Shown: positions 8,240 through 17,322, counted from the stretch's first letter. The stretch is DNA of 64,000 nt from Pelagomonas calceolata (GCA_918797485.1 CAKKNE010000001.1:992001-1056000); one strand, 5' to 3'. Notes: generated from the sequence alone by a model not told the origin. Made by a program: numbers and translations.

Positions 8240-9415
8240 TTATGTCAAAGAAGAAGCGTGCGCCCGGATCGCCGCGAGCGCCTGCGGCAGGGCCGGGAAG
8301 ACTGCCGCTACGGATGCGCCCTCGCGGAGCAGGCCGCCCGGCGCGCCGCCGTCGATCACGGCCGGCGTCGGCGCTTCTGCGAGCTCCGCTGCGCAGGCGA
8401 CGCCGTGATGCGACGACGTCACGAGCACGGCGAGAATGCCGGCTCGGCACGCGGCGATCATATCAGTCCTTGCATCTCCCACCAGGACGGCGCGGTCGCG
8501 GTCGGCATCTCCCAGGGCGAGATTCAAAAGATCCGGCGCCGGCTTCAGCGCCGGTCCGTCAAGGCCCGTCGCGACAAATATGTCGTCAACAGGGACCTCC
8601 CTCCGGAGCGACGCGTGTAGCTTGTCGAGCGTCTTTGCCGACAATAGGCCTTTTTTCCTCGCGTTCTGATTCGTGACCACCACACACGCGTGCCCGTCCT
8701 CTTTGAGGGCACGAACGGCGTCTGAGACTCCTGGCAGCAATTCGAATTGTTCCGCGCGCACGACTCCCGGGCTGCCCACGTCTTTGTTGAGCACACCGTC
8801 CCGGTCCAATAACACGGTCCATGGCCGCGGCACCGCGTCTGTTTGCTCGAAGCCGCCGTAGGCATCAGTCGCATCGGCGCCGTCAGTGGTCGCATCAAAG
8901 CCACCGTAGTCGTCCTCCGCGTCGCTCGCCGTCACGCCAGTGTATTGCTCCCACTCGGAACGCCGCTCCGCCGCATCAGCAAGCGCCCATCCTCGTTCGC
9001 GCGCATTAAAACTCGACCACCCGCGCACCTCGTCGTCGGCGAGAAAACACCCGATACACACCGTTCCATCCATAAAGGACGGATTGCGCCGGCAGATGCG
9101 GTTGCAGGGAGACCTCTGCGCGGGTGCCGCCGCTGACACGCCGACGAGCAGCAGCACGCGGCGAGCAGCGTCGAGCAGCAGCGCCGCGCCGGCGAGCGCG
9201 GCGAGCAGCGCGACGACGGGATGCAGTGGCTGTCGTCGCGTCGGCGACGGGCTTCGTGCGGGCGCGGGCGGCGCCCTGCGCTTCTTGGCGGGCGTCCGCG
9301 AGGGCCGCTTCCTCTTCGCCTCGCGCGCCGCGGCCGGGAGCAGGTGCCAGGGCGTGTACCCGCTATTCTTGCGCGCCGAGCGGCGCGAGTCCGCGCGGCG
9401 GTGGGCCGGGCCCAT
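8240..9415 (-). CDS. DUF1289 - HAD phosphatase (GmhB-like) fusion, membrane anchored
   Basis: 391 residues from an ATG at 9415. Order of parts: basic Pro/Arg-rich leader; a hydrophobic helix at ~66-90 (ALLAALAGAALLLDAA); a DUF1289 block (SPCNRICRR..., CIGCFLADDEVRGW, ARERGWAL) with its four cysteines; an acidic linker with two YGGF repeats; then a HAD domain. HAD motifs are LLDRDGVLN (nucleophile Asp), VVVTNQ, and VLVGDARTD, closest to the histidinol-phosphate / heptose-bisphosphate phosphatase group, but the zinc cysteines of GmhB are missing. Substrate is therefore unknown. The ATG follows directly after the stop codon of the 9416-9637 gene on the same strand. Confidence 0.75.
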   Translation of the reverse strand: MGPAHRRADSRRSARKNSGYTPWHLLPAAAREAKRKRPSRTPAKKRRAPPAPARSPSPTRRQPLHPVVALLAALAGAALLLDAARRVLLLVGVSAAAPAQRSPCNRICRRNPSFMDGTVCIGCFLADDEVRGWSSFNARERGWALADAAERRSEWEQYTGVTASDAEDDYGGFDATTDGADATDAYGGFEQTDAVPRPWTVLLDRDGVLNKDVGSPGVVRAEQFELLPGVSDAVRALKEDGHACVVVTNQNARKKGLLSAKTLDKLHASLRREVPVDDIFVATGLDGPALKPAPDLLNLALGDADRDRAVLVGDARTDMIAACRAGILAVLVTSSHHGVACAAELAEAPTPAVIDGGAPGGLLREGASVAAVFPALPQALAAIRAHASSLT

Positions 9416-9637
9416 TTACTCGTCCGGTCGCGGCTGGTTGTAGTACGCGAGCGTGCTGCTGATCGCAAAGATTACGAAACCGACGTCGAGGCTCCGCAGC
9501 ACGCGAGTCTTGGGTCTCGGCACAGCTGCAAATAACGAGGCATACGCATGGATTGTGGCTGCGCTTGCGCAAGCAACGCCCCAGCTAAGTGGCCTGGAGA
9601 CCTCTGGCGTACTCAAGGCTTTCTCTAGAGCATCCAT
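9416..9637 (-). CDS. Small two-helix membrane protein, possibly COX20-like
   Basis: 73 residues from an ATG at 9637. Two hydrophobic segments (roughly 19-38 and 50-66, the second reading SLDVGFVIFAISSTLAYY) are separated by a short basic turn, and the end is NQPRPDE. Size, topology and the charged ends recall COX20-type assembly factors of the mitochondrial inner membrane, but the similarity is weak. The stop TAA at 9418-9416 is followed without spacing by the ATG of the next gene. Confidence 0.5.
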   Translation of the reverse strand: MDALEKALSTPEVSRPLSWGVACASAATIHAYASLFAAVPRPKTRVLRSLDVGFVIFAISSTLAYYNQPRPDE

Positions 9638-9673
9638 GCGCTCATATGCCAGCTTTTTGGCTTGCTGTCCATG

Positions 9674-9695
9674 CTAGTGCCCATATGCAGCTAGC
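9674..9695 (+). promoter_or_regulatory. CTAG/GCTAGC promoter-type motif, diverged copy
   Basis: CTAGTGCCCATATG with GCTAGC closing at 9690-9695. The ends and spacing match the consensus but the middle has diverged. It lies 37 bp from the 9637 start and 131 bp before the 9826 start. Confidence 0.4.
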
Positions 9696-9825
9696 CAACA
9701 AAAATTAATCATCCCCAGATCCTGACAAACATTTAACTGCCTGACGCCTGATCGTCCAGAGCCACGCAGGACCACTTCGGGACCCGCAGCCCTCCCAAGA
9801 GACGCCACCGCTGCCCGCGGCACGC

Positions 9826-10833
9826 ATGTGGAACAACTACTTCGAGGAGCAAAGGTCGGGCAGCCCCCGGGCGGAACCGACGAGCCCGCCGCCGCAGCAC
9901 TGCCCCGGCTGCGGCCAGCGCCTCGACGTCTGCGCCTGCGCGCCGTCGCAAGACAGCTACGCCGCGCCCCGCCACGAGGCCGTCAAGACCCCCGACCAGC
10001 ACTACTCGGAGTCGTTGCGGGCGGACCTGCACACGAAGCCGCGGCGCGCGCCGTCGCCGGCGTCGCGTGCGCGCTTCGAGGCGGCTTCTGTCGAACTCAA
10101 CAGTGAATTGAGGGGCGCGGCCGCCGCCATCGACCGCATCCGCACGCCGCCGAAGCGGCCGTCGCCCCAAGGTTCCGTGACGTCGGAGACGTCGCGACAA
10201 AAGAAAACGAGGAAGCCGCCTTTACCAAGGCGTTTGGACGGCCGCATCGTCGGCGCCCGGGCGAGCCCGGTCCGGCGGGCGCCGAGCCCGGCGCCCGTCG
10301 CGCGCGTGCCCGTACCACGGCCCGCGGCGCCCGTGCCGCTGCGACCCGTCCGGACGTGGGACCACAGCGCCTGGGCGGCGGCCGTATTAGTCGTCTTGAT
10401 CACGCTGAGCCTGCACTACGCGCCGGCTTATAGGAATATCGTCGATCAATATATGGGCATTTCGCGCGAGGGCGGCAACGCGTCGGCTTTACTGTACCTC
10501 CTGCCGCTCGCGCTGCTGATTGTCTACGACGCCGCGCACAACCCGCTCCACCGCTTCTTCCCGTTTCCGGACCGATGGGCGAACTACGTGCTGCGCGTCG
10601 CGGGCGGCTACGGCATCGTCCAGGTCCTGGCCCAGGACTTGGGGCTGAAGACGGGCGCCGTCCAGCGCGACCTCGTCCAGGCGGAGGGGGTCCAGTTCCT
10701 GCTCCTGTGGGGCGGCGCCTTCGCCGTGACAGGTCATAGATCAGAGGGCCTCGTGGCGGCGCTGTTGTACTTCGTCCTCAAGCACCACGTGAGCGCCGGC
10801 GAGACGAGTAGCGTGTGCTTCGAGGGCGTCTGA
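9826..10833 (+). CDS. Multi-pass membrane protein with zinc-ribbon-like N-terminus, unrecognised
   Basis: 335 residues from ATG 9826. Near residue 25 is CPGCGQRLDVCAC, a compact four-cysteine knuckle that could bind zinc. Residues ~70-175 are disordered, basic and proline-rich. The C-terminal 160 residues contain four hydrophobic helices (WAAAVLVVLITLSLHYA; LLYLLPLALLIVYDAA; the YVLRVAGGYGIVQVLA region; VQFLLLWGGAFAVTG). No catalytic motif is evident and I do not recognise the family. Confidence 0.65.
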   Translation: MWNNYFEEQRSGSPRAEPTSPPPQHCPGCGQRLDVCACAPSQDSYAAPRHEAVKTPDQHYSESLRADLHTKPRRAPSPASRARFEAASVELNSELRGAAAAIDRIRTPPKRPSPQGSVTSETSRQKKTRKPPLPRRLDGRIVGARASPVRRAPSPAPVARVPVPRPAAPVPLRPVRTWDHSAWAAAVLVVLITLSLHYAPAYRNIVDQYMGISREGGNASALLYLLPLALLIVYDAAHNPLHRFFPFPDRWANYVLRVAGGYGIVQVLAQDLGLKTGAVQRDLVQAEGVQFLLLWGGAFAVTGHRSEGLVAALLYFVLKHHVSAGETSSVCFEGV

Positions 10834-11190
10834 CGCGTACTAAGGAGCTCTTGTTGGTCCTTGGTCCTTGCGCGTCCGGGGCGTCTCCGCGGTGTTGGAA
10901 CGAGGAACTTGCGACTTGGTACTTGCCGGTGCGGGACTGCTCGATTCGCAAGCGTGGTCCCGGCCAGGATAACGGTGCCGGGAGAAGCGTGCGCTCCGAC
11001 CCACGCTAGTAGGTAATAAGCGAAACCGCCGCTAGTGGCCATCGTCCCAGCGCCATCGACGCGAGCGCCGAGCGGGGCAGCCCCTCAGCCGTGCGGCCCG
11101 TCCCCACGCGTAACGCGGACCGCTCGACGCCGGCGCCGCGCCGCAGAACGCGCCGCCGCGCGCCAGCCAGACCAGAGACAGGCAGCAGCC
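10834..11190. other. Intergenic region and leader of the CFAP100-like gene
   Basis: No open frame with coding character. Around 11005-11035 are two CTAG-containing palindromes (GCTAGT and GCTAGT) spaced wider than the standard motif, so they were not counted as a copy. Confidence 0.4.
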
Positions 11191-12777
11191 ATGGACATGG
11201 AGGAGGAGCGCAACCCCTTCACGCTGCCCTCCGATGAGGAGGTCTTCAAGATGCGCGACGAGGAGAAGCGGCGGAAGAAGGAGTACCGGGAGACGCAGTC
11301 GAAGCTGAAAGTCTGGGAAAAAACGACGCGCGGGAAGTTGCCGACCGGCGCTGAAAGGCTGCGGCAGCTCATCGGGGAGGAGGCCGCGGCGAAGCCCAAG
11401 ACGCGGAAGGCCAAGGTCAAGGGCGAAGGTCAACTCGCGAAACAACCGGACGCGCTGGAACGGCGCGGGGAGCGCGAGTGCATGGCCGAGTTTCTCGCGA
11501 AGAAGAAAGAAATGTTTTATACACAACTCTCACTAGATGTGAAGCGCGAGGAGATCCAGAAGCTCCAGGACAAGGCGACGCAGAAGGAGGAAGCACTTAG
11601 GCGTAGTGAGCAGAAGCTCGAGGAGGATGCCATAAGGTTCGACACGTTCCTCAAGGAAAACGACAAGCGCGCCCACGACGCCGTCAAGGAGGCCGAGGCG
11701 GCGACCAAGAAGAAGAATGATAAAGTGCAGGAGATTAAACGACTGAACCAGCAACTACAAGCCGTTTCCAGCGAGATGTCCAAACAAAGAGAAGCTTTAG
11801 ATGACTGTCTTAAATACAGAGAGTTCCTCGACGGATTGACGCCGGAGGTCCACTTCGAGGAGAACAAGAAGCTGAAACGAGAAAGGCAGGAAGCGCGGCG
11901 GCAACGTAGAATCGCGAAGCGCGTCGAGGCCGAGGAGGCGCGGCGGCGAGACGACTACGAGCATGAATTAGCGGCGGCCCAAGCGGCGGCATCGTCACCT
12001 AAAAGGAAAGGCAAGAAGAATAAGGTGGCTCCGGAATCTCCCAAAGTGAAGCCTCCTGAGGATGTCGATCCATCAATGTTCGACGACGAGCCCCTTACCA
12101 GCAGTGACGAGGAGTGCCCCATGTACTTCAAACAACCAAGGCAACTACTGGACATCTTCGAGGAGCTCGAGGAGCAGAATTTGTTTCTCATCCAGAACTG
12201 CCAGGAAACCGAACGCCAGGCCGAGGAGCTCAAGCAACAATTCGCGGATACTCAGACGGAGACCGATGCGAAGGCTGCCTCACAACGGAAGCAAATTCGC
12301 GAGCTCAACAAGGCCATCGACGAGGAGGAGGCGAAGACGGAGAAACTCGAGTTGAGGATGGCGTCGGCCGGGACGGATTCACAACAAGCGGAGCTGCTGC
12401 GGAAATTGAATGATACGACTGCAAGAGTCTATGAGCAGTGCGGCTTCGGCGACGGCGGCGGTCAGACTCTGACCATGCTCGCTGATTTGGAAGCGAGACT
12501 GGAGCAATTATTGGATCATGTGGAAACGTTACCTCCAGATTATGTCGCGAAGGCAGAAAAGTACAAGGAAAAGAAGCGGCGCGAGCGGAATCGCATCGAG
12601 GCCCAGAAGGTCGCCGACGCGGAGCGCGAAGAGAAGAATCGGAAGTCGGTGGAGAGGAGTATGCAGCCCCCGAAGAAGCGGACGGGCCGCATGGTCATGC
12701 ACCGCTCTAGGCCTCCTAGAAAAAAGGTCGACGTCGAGGTCGACGAGGTCAACGACGACGACAAGTACCTGACGTGA
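11191..12777 (+). CDS. Flagellar coiled-coil protein, CFAP100/CFAP73-like
   Basis: 528 residues from ATG 11191 (MDMEEERNPFTLPSDEEVF). The opening NPFTLPSDEEVFKMRDEEK and the following long coiled coil, starting near TQLSLDVKREEIQKLQDKA and ending near the DCLKYREFLDGLTP helix break, have the layout of the DUF4200 domain in CFAP100/CCDC37 and CFAP73, the modifier-of-inner-arms proteins that dock inner dynein arms on axonemal doublets. A second coiled coil fills the C-terminal half, ending in a basic tail. An upstream-extended frame exists but lacks an ATG, so this start is preferred. It implies a flagellated life stage. Confidence 0.72.
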   Translation: MDMEEERNPFTLPSDEEVFKMRDEEKRRKKEYRETQSKLKVWEKTTRGKLPTGAERLRQLIGEEAAAKPKTRKAKVKGEGQLAKQPDALERRGERECMAEFLAKKKEMFYTQLSLDVKREEIQKLQDKATQKEEALRRSEQKLEEDAIRFDTFLKENDKRAHDAVKEAEAATKKKNDKVQEIKRLNQQLQAVSSEMSKQREALDDCLKYREFLDGLTPEVHFEENKKLKRERQEARRQRRIAKRVEAEEARRRDDYEHELAAAQAAASSPKRKGKKNKVAPESPKVKPPEDVDPSMFDDEPLTSSDEECPMYFKQPRQLLDIFEELEEQNLFLIQNCQETERQAEELKQQFADTQTETDAKAASQRKQIRELNKAIDEEEAKTEKLELRMASAGTDSQQAELLRKLNDTTARVYEQCGFGDGGGQTLTMLADLEARLEQLLDHVETLPPDYVAKAEKYKEKKRRERNRIEAQKVADAEREEKNRKSVERSMQPPKKRTGRMVMHRSRPPRKKVDVEVDEVNDDDKYLT

Positions 12778-12960
12778 GTAACTTGGCCTTAGTCTTCTCG
12801 TCGACGGCGTCTGGGAGCCGCGCGGAGTATCTGCCGCGTGGAGTATCTGCCGCATGGTGTGCGTATTGGCCGCGCCTGGAGGCCAGCAATATGTCTTTTA
12901 CGGTGCTAGGACTAGTGGGCGGGGCCCCTGCCCAGGGCTGGGGGCAAGCCAAAATTTGCG

Positions 12961-12982
12961 CTAGTGTCTTACGCCCGCTAGC
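12961..12982 (+). promoter_or_regulatory. CTAG/GCTAGC promoter-type motif
   Basis: CTAGTGTCTTACGCC followed by GCTAGC. It lies 92 bp before the hydrolase ATG and 184 bp after the preceding stop; the rest of the spacer 12778-13073 holds nothing recognisable. Confidence 0.65.
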
Positions 12983-13073
12983 GTGCATTTGTGCGCATGG
13001 CAATTTTCGTGTCGTACGTGGCCGTACAGACACCTTCGGGCCCGATTCATCGCACATCAGCTGCCTGGGCTAC

Positions 13074-14399
13074 ATGCGACGAGCCGTGGCTGTGCTTGCC
13101 TTCAGTTGCTCCACTGCTCTCCACATCAGACCTCTGCGCCAGCGCAGCAGTGCACCAAAAAACGACAGCGGCGCGCCGGCGTTGCGAAGAACTCGCAGCA
13201 CCATTGCGCTCGCGCTGCGCCGCGTTTCTGCGCCGATCAAGTCTGCAATCAGCGCCGCTGCAGTTGCTGTGCTATCCGTGCTCACGGTCGGGGCGTTAAC
13301 CCTAACACCGCCGGACACCCTCGAGAAGGCATCGATGGCGCCGTTCGCCTGGCATTTGTTCTGGCGCCGCGTGACGCGGCCCGAAGCCGCTCAAGCCGAG
13401 GCGCGATTGTTAGACCTCGGCCTCGGCGCGGGACGGTGGCGCCGCAGCGACACCGCCGCGAGCTCGGCACCGGACGACTACGTTCATTCGGTCTCCATCG
13501 ACGGTACCGGCGATGCGACGCTCGTCATGGTCCACGGTTTGGCAAATGGTGGTGGCATCTTCACGCGCAACCTGAGGCCGCTCTCCGCCGCGTTCGCCAG
13601 AATACACGCCGTCGACTGGCGCGGCGCGGGCCTCTCGGGCCGGCCGACGTACGAGCCGGACGACCACGACTCCGCGCGCGACTTTTTGGTTGATGGACTC
13701 GAGGCCTGGCGGGCCAAGGAGGGAGTCGATCGTATGGTACTCCTGGGCCACTCAATGGGTGGCTTGATCTCCGCCCATTACGCGTCGCGTTACCCCGAGC
13801 GCGTGGACCACCTAGTGTTAGTAGGGCCGGCGGCCGTCCAAGCGAGGCCGCGCCGCGTCCAGCCCGGGGAATCAAGAATGTATGATTTAGCTGAGCAGCT
13901 GTGGAAGGACGGGTACACGCCGTCGGGCTTCCTGAACTTTTTAGGGCCCTGGGGCAAGCGGTTGGTTGAAAGATATGCGGTCCGGCGGTACGGTCTGGCG
14001 GACGAGGAATATAATGAGGCGTTAGCTGATTACATTTATGCGATCCAAAGCCTGGGTATTGGCTCGGCGGCCTCGATGAACCAGCTGCTCGCGCCGATCG
14101 CCCAGCCCAAGGTTCCCATCGCGCCTATTGTGGAGAAGCTGCCGATGCCCGTGACGTATATTTACGGTGAGCACGATTGGATGGATCCGCGAAGCGGCGT
14201 GGCCTCTGCGGCCCGATGCCGCGTCGACGGCGTTGCACGGGTGCTCCCGGGCGGCGGCCACTACATCTTCATCGACCAGCCCGAGTTGTTCGAAAACGCG
14301 TTGCTCGACCGAGTCGCGCCCGGCGCGCCTCATCGCGTGGCCGTCCGGCATCCGACCCCTGCAGGAGCGACGCCGGCCGGCGCGGCCTATTCTAAGTGA
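13074..14399 (+). CDS. Alpha/beta hydrolase, ABHD4/ABHD5 (CGI-58) type, plastid-targeted leader
   Basis: 441 residues from ATG 13074, chosen because it lies downstream of the promoter motif and opens a signal-plus-transit leader (MRRAVAVLAFSCSTALHIRP). The hydrolase core has the oxyanion HGLANGGG strand, the nucleophile elbow LLGHSMGG, the acid in YGEHDWMD, and the catalytic His in GGHYIFIDQPE. That last stretch is also the H-x4-D motif typical of the CGI-58 acyltransferase/lipase cofactor family. The nucleophile is Ser, as in ABHD4, not the Asn of animal ABHD5, so the enzyme should be active on acyl lipids. Confidence 0.85.
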   Translation: MRRAVAVLAFSCSTALHIRPLRQRSSAPKNDSGAPALRRTRSTIALALRRVSAPIKSAISAAAVAVLSVLTVGALTLTPPDTLEKASMAPFAWHLFWRRVTRPEAAQAEARLLDLGLGAGRWRRSDTAASSAPDDYVHSVSIDGTGDATLVMVHGLANGGGIFTRNLRPLSAAFARIHAVDWRGAGLSGRPTYEPDDHDSARDFLVDGLEAWRAKEGVDRMVLLGHSMGGLISAHYASRYPERVDHLVLVGPAAVQARPRRVQPGESRMYDLAEQLWKDGYTPSGFLNFLGPWGKRLVERYAVRRYGLADEEYNEALADYIYAIQSLGIGSAASMNQLLAPIAQPKVPIAPIVEKLPMPVTYIYGEHDWMDPRSGVASAARCRVDGVARVLPGGGHYIFIDQPELFENALLDRVAPGAPHRVAVRHPTPAGATPAGAAYSK

Positions 14400-14427
14400 T
14401 TGTTGTACACAACTTACCACAGATCTA

Positions 14428-15624
14428 TCACACACACCGCCGCTGGAAGTCGTCCACGCCGCGCGCGAGCAGCTCCCGCGCGACCAGGCCCTGAGGCATG
14501 TTCAGGTTCAACCGCGGCTGGCGCGACAGCAGCTGCTCGAACGACGTCGAGCAGTTCTCGCCGCGCGCGAAGCGCTGGTGCGCGACGAGCGACGTCCACG
14601 TGCTATCGGCCGTCCCCACGAAGGCGGCGGCCCGCTCGCACATTTCTTGTTCGACGAGCGACGTCATATAGTTGTCCTGATCGCCGACCGACGCGGATTC
14701 CGAATTCAACGAGCCGTTCCGCAAGAACCCGAGTAACGCGGCGCCCTCGCTCCGGAAGGGTCCCTGCCGCAGGGCCACGCGCGACACATAAATGTCGGCG
14801 ACGCCCACCGCCTTTGATGCCTCTCGCAGCGTCTCGGCGAGGCGCCGCGTGGCCACGTAGCCGGCCTTCACGGGCGGGCACGAGACCTGGGGCGCCCGGA
14901 CGCTGCCCCCGTCGCGACACCGCTGCGCGTTCTCGACTCTCCTGATATGCGCGCAGAGGTAGGGCCGGTCGCCAAACAGCTTTGTCCTCAGTTGAGCAGC
15001 CTTTTCGCGTATCGCCGGCGCCCGCCTTAACGCGCGGACGGCTTGGAGCGTCCGGGGCTTCCTCAGGGCGCGCTGTCCGTAGAGCCCGTTCATGGACGCC
15101 CAGAGCGCAGCGCCGAGGACCCGATCGTTGTAGTTCTCGCTCAAACATCGCGCGAAGGAGCCCCACGTTTTCTCCCGCGCTCGACAGCGCTGGCGCGCCG
15201 CCGGCGTCAGCAGCGGCGTCGACGTCGCTTGCGTGGCGCACCAGCCGCCCCGTATCCCGGCCATGCCGCAGATGACGCGGAGCTCGTGTTTTGGTTTTTT
15301 TGCGCCGCCGGCCGCCACGATCGTCGTACCTGCCTCGCCCATGTCTTTCGTAGAAACGACGTCGACGAATCTCTTGACCGCATCAACGTCAAAGGTCGCT
15401 CTGAACGCGTGGACGCGCTGGCGGTCGCCGCCGCCGGGCCAGGACAGAAAGGGCGCGAGGACTATTTTCCTTCTCAAAGCTTTTGCGAGCACCATGCTCT
15501 CGAGGAACTGTTGATATTGATTGTTCGGGCCGCCCTGGATCATGATTGGGTACAAGAGCTTCTTTTCAGCGACCGGTGGCGCCGCCGCGGCGACGGCGGC
15601 GACGACGTGCGGCCAGCAGCGCAT
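14428..15624 (-). CDS. Secreted protein O-fucosyltransferase-like protein
   Basis: 398 residues from ATG 15624 with a short hydrophobic leader (WPHVVAAVAAAAPPVA). The block GGPNNQYQQFLESMVLAKAL followed by a hydrophobic strand (KIVLAPFLSW) is the standard start of GDP-fucose O-fucosyltransferase folds, and YLCAHIRRVEN is the matching H-x-R donor segment. A C-terminal TADSTWTSLV strand also fits. It likely acts in ER/Golgi; the acceptor is unknown. The 27-bp gap to the hydrolase stop makes the pair tail to tail. Confidence 0.72.
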   Translation of the reverse strand: MRCWPHVVAAVAAAAPPVAEKKLLYPIMIQGGPNNQYQQFLESMVLAKALRRKIVLAPFLSWPGGGDRQRVHAFRATFDVDAVKRFVDVVSTKDMGEAGTTIVAAGGAKKPKHELRVICGMAGIRGGWCATQATSTPLLTPAARQRCRAREKTWGSFARCLSENYNDRVLGAALWASMNGLYGQRALRKPRTLQAVRALRRAPAIREKAAQLRTKLFGDRPYLCAHIRRVENAQRCRDGGSVRAPQVSCPPVKAGYVATRRLAETLREASKAVGVADIYVSRVALRQGPFRSEGAALLGFLRNGSLNSESASVGDQDNYMTSLVEQEMCERAAAFVGTADSTWTSLVAHQRFARGENCSTSFEQLLSRQPRLNLNMPQGLVARELLARGVDDFQRRCV

Positions 15625-15763
15625 GGCTCACACAGCCGCACGGATGGAAACCGCGGCTGCTGCTGGCGCGGGCTCACACGGACGATCGTTTGCACTTGTT
15701 AGGCCGTGCTGGCTTCATTGCTTTGAGGTGTTTTGCTAACTTTGCTTTGCCTGCCTGCTTGCT

Positions 15764-15788
15764 CTAGAGTGTCTTACAGGACGCTAGC
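15764..15788 (+). promoter_or_regulatory. CTAG/GCTAGC promoter-type motif
   Basis: CTAGAGTGTCTTACAGGA followed by GCTAGC (two bases longer than consensus). It sits 140 bp upstream of the O-fucosyltransferase-like start and 70 bp beyond the end of psbU. Confidence 0.6.
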
Positions 15789-15857
15789 GCGATTTTGAAT
15801 CAGCCGTCACACCTCGAATAAACATTCGTATTAAAAATATCCGTCCGGCGCGGCGCG

Positions 15858-16302
15858 TCACCGTCGGTTCGTCTGGACCTGGCGGATCTGCTCGTCGCGG
15901 TAGCCGCCGCCCTTGCCCCGGCCGCACTCGTACTTGCAGATCTGACTGCCCTTGTACTGCATGACCGCCGAGTCTCGCGTTGAGGACTATGGCCGCGTCG
16001 TACTTCCTGAGCGCGGCGCGTTCCACGTCCGTATCGAGGGCGGCGTACATGTCCCGCTTGGACTTGAACGGGCCGCGCTTGACGAGCTTGGTCCCGACGG
16101 TGGGGAAGAGGCCGGGGTACGCGGAAAACTCGCGGGCCATGGCATTGTTCACGTCGATCTTGGCGTTCGCCGGCAGCGCGACGAATGCGCCCGCGACCGC
16201 CGCGGCACCGAACGCGCGCCGCGACTTCTCCACGAGCGGCAGCGGCGCGTTGGACGGCCTCAGAGCTGCGGCTGAGGTTATTAGGCTTAACAAGAGACGC
16301 AT
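15858..16302 (-). CDS. psbU: Photosystem II extrinsic protein PsbU (apparent frameshift)
   Basis: Starts at ATG 16302. The leader has an ER-type signal (MRLLLSLITSAAALRP), a transit stretch, then a thylakoid signal (RRAFGAAAVAGAFVALPANA) cut before KIDVNNAM. The mature part AREFSAYPGLFPTVGTKLVK is the PsbU helix-hairpin-helix that stabilises the oxygen-evolving complex in the lumen. The true C-terminus, KGSQICKYECGRG...GGYRDEQIRQVQ and stop at 15860-15858, lies in another frame; the shift falls near 15971-15977, where AGAGAC would be expected instead of AGAC. That is a two-base loss or an assembly error. Ignoring it yields an arginine-rich nonsense tail ending at 15784. Confidence 0.88.
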
Positions 16303-16505
16303 TGAAGCGGCTGTCAGCTGTTCTCAGTGCACGCAAATTGCACCTAGGCCTCAGAACGCAGCCGAGGGGCTGCACGCAAATTGTCGCGCCTGCTGATAAG
16401 TGACAAGGCGCGGAGACCTTTCAATCGTCCACCTGGGTCGTGCGGCGTGAGACAGGGCAGCAATCAGGCAGCAATCTGCCGTCAAATGATCGGCCGTAAA
16501 AGTGG

Positions 16506-16528
16506 AGCTAGCGGCATGTAAGGCACTA
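16506..16528 (-). promoter_or_regulatory. CTAG/GCTAGC promoter-type motif
   Basis: GCTAGCGGCATGTAAGGCA ending CTAG, inside the divergent spacer between psbU (204 bp) and the 16666 gene (138 bp). Nothing else is seen in 16303-16665. Confidence 0.65.
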
Positions 16529-16665
16529 GCAAGCAGCCGGCAGTCGACTGCATCTCTTGCGTACTGCTGTTATAGATGCCACCAGGGCATTCCTGACTCT
16601 ATTTCCAGCGTTTTTGACCTAACGCCAGCCTGCGCGTGGAGCGAAAGGCGGAGTGACGCGCAAAA

Positions 16666-17322
16666 ATGGGCAGGCAGCCAGACGCCGCCGAGGCGCTGCG
16701 AAAACTCGACGCCGCATTCGCAAAGGAATCCCCGCGCCTCTGCAAGGAACTCAACGCGCGGGACCCGACGACCGTCCTGGGCCTCGCGACGAATCTCTGG
16801 CCCGGGGCGCGCCAAGCGAAGGTCACGGGCGTCATGCGCGAGCGGTTGCTGATCGGCGCGACGGGGTTTTCGCCCATCCGCGAGGAACTGGCGTACCCCT
16901 TCGAGCCGCCACTCGAGTCCGTCGAGGAGGTCCCCAAACGCTTCGCGGCGTTGCGCGGCGAGGCGCTGCGGCCGGCCTTCGACGTTATCGCGATACCTCT
17001 CGTTTTCATGGCGACGAGTCTGCTGGGCGCCCACTTCACGACGTGGCATATCTTCGCTTGGGTGCGGGCGCTGGCCCGCTACTTGTTTCGAGGGTATGCC
17101 TCGGCCGTCATGGAGCTCTGCGTCAACTTTATGTTTGCGGCGCATGCGGCCGAAGCCGCGTACGCCGGAGCGCTCGCCCACTCGCTCGGCCTGGACGCGC
17201 GGTCCGTGATGGGCTGGACGCTGCGGACGTTCCTCGCCGGCGTCGGCGCGCTCGGGCGGCTGACGCGGCTCGCTAATACAACAACGCTGCCGGGCTATGA
17301 GAAATGTGGAGTAAAATACTAA
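16666..17322 (+). CDS. DUF4499/TMEM254-like membrane protein
   Basis: 218 residues from ATG 16666. After a soluble helical region, residues ~105-125 (FDVIAIPLVFMATSLLGAHF) form a membrane segment. The C-terminal block NFMFAAHAAEAAYAGALAHS... WTLRTFLAGVGALGRL matches the two-helix pattern of DUF4499/TMEM254 proteins (small residues, A-x-x-A-x-Y, then Q/R-T-F-x-x-G). Function of the family is unknown. Its stop codon overlaps the stop of the opposite-strand gene at 17319. Confidence 0.6.
   Translation: MGRQPDAAEALRKLDAAFAKESPRLCKELNARDPTTVLGLATNLWPGARQAKVTGVMRERLLIGATGFSPIREELAYPFEPPLESVEEVPKRFAALRGEALRPAFDVIAIPLVFMATSLLGAHFTTWHIFAWVRALARYLFRGYASAVMELCVNFMFAAHAAEAAYAGALAHSLGLDARSVMGWTLRTFLAGVGALGRLTRLANTTTLPGYEKCGVKY

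Noticed and set aside
12774-13073. In-frame extension of the ABHD4/5 hydrolase
   Set aside because: No ATG at its beginning, it includes the promoter motif, and the signal leader starts at 13074.
15784-15857. Arg-rich C-terminal extension of PsbU in the ATG frame
   Set aside because: The conserved PsbU end is present in another frame and stops at 15858, so this tail is a frameshift product.
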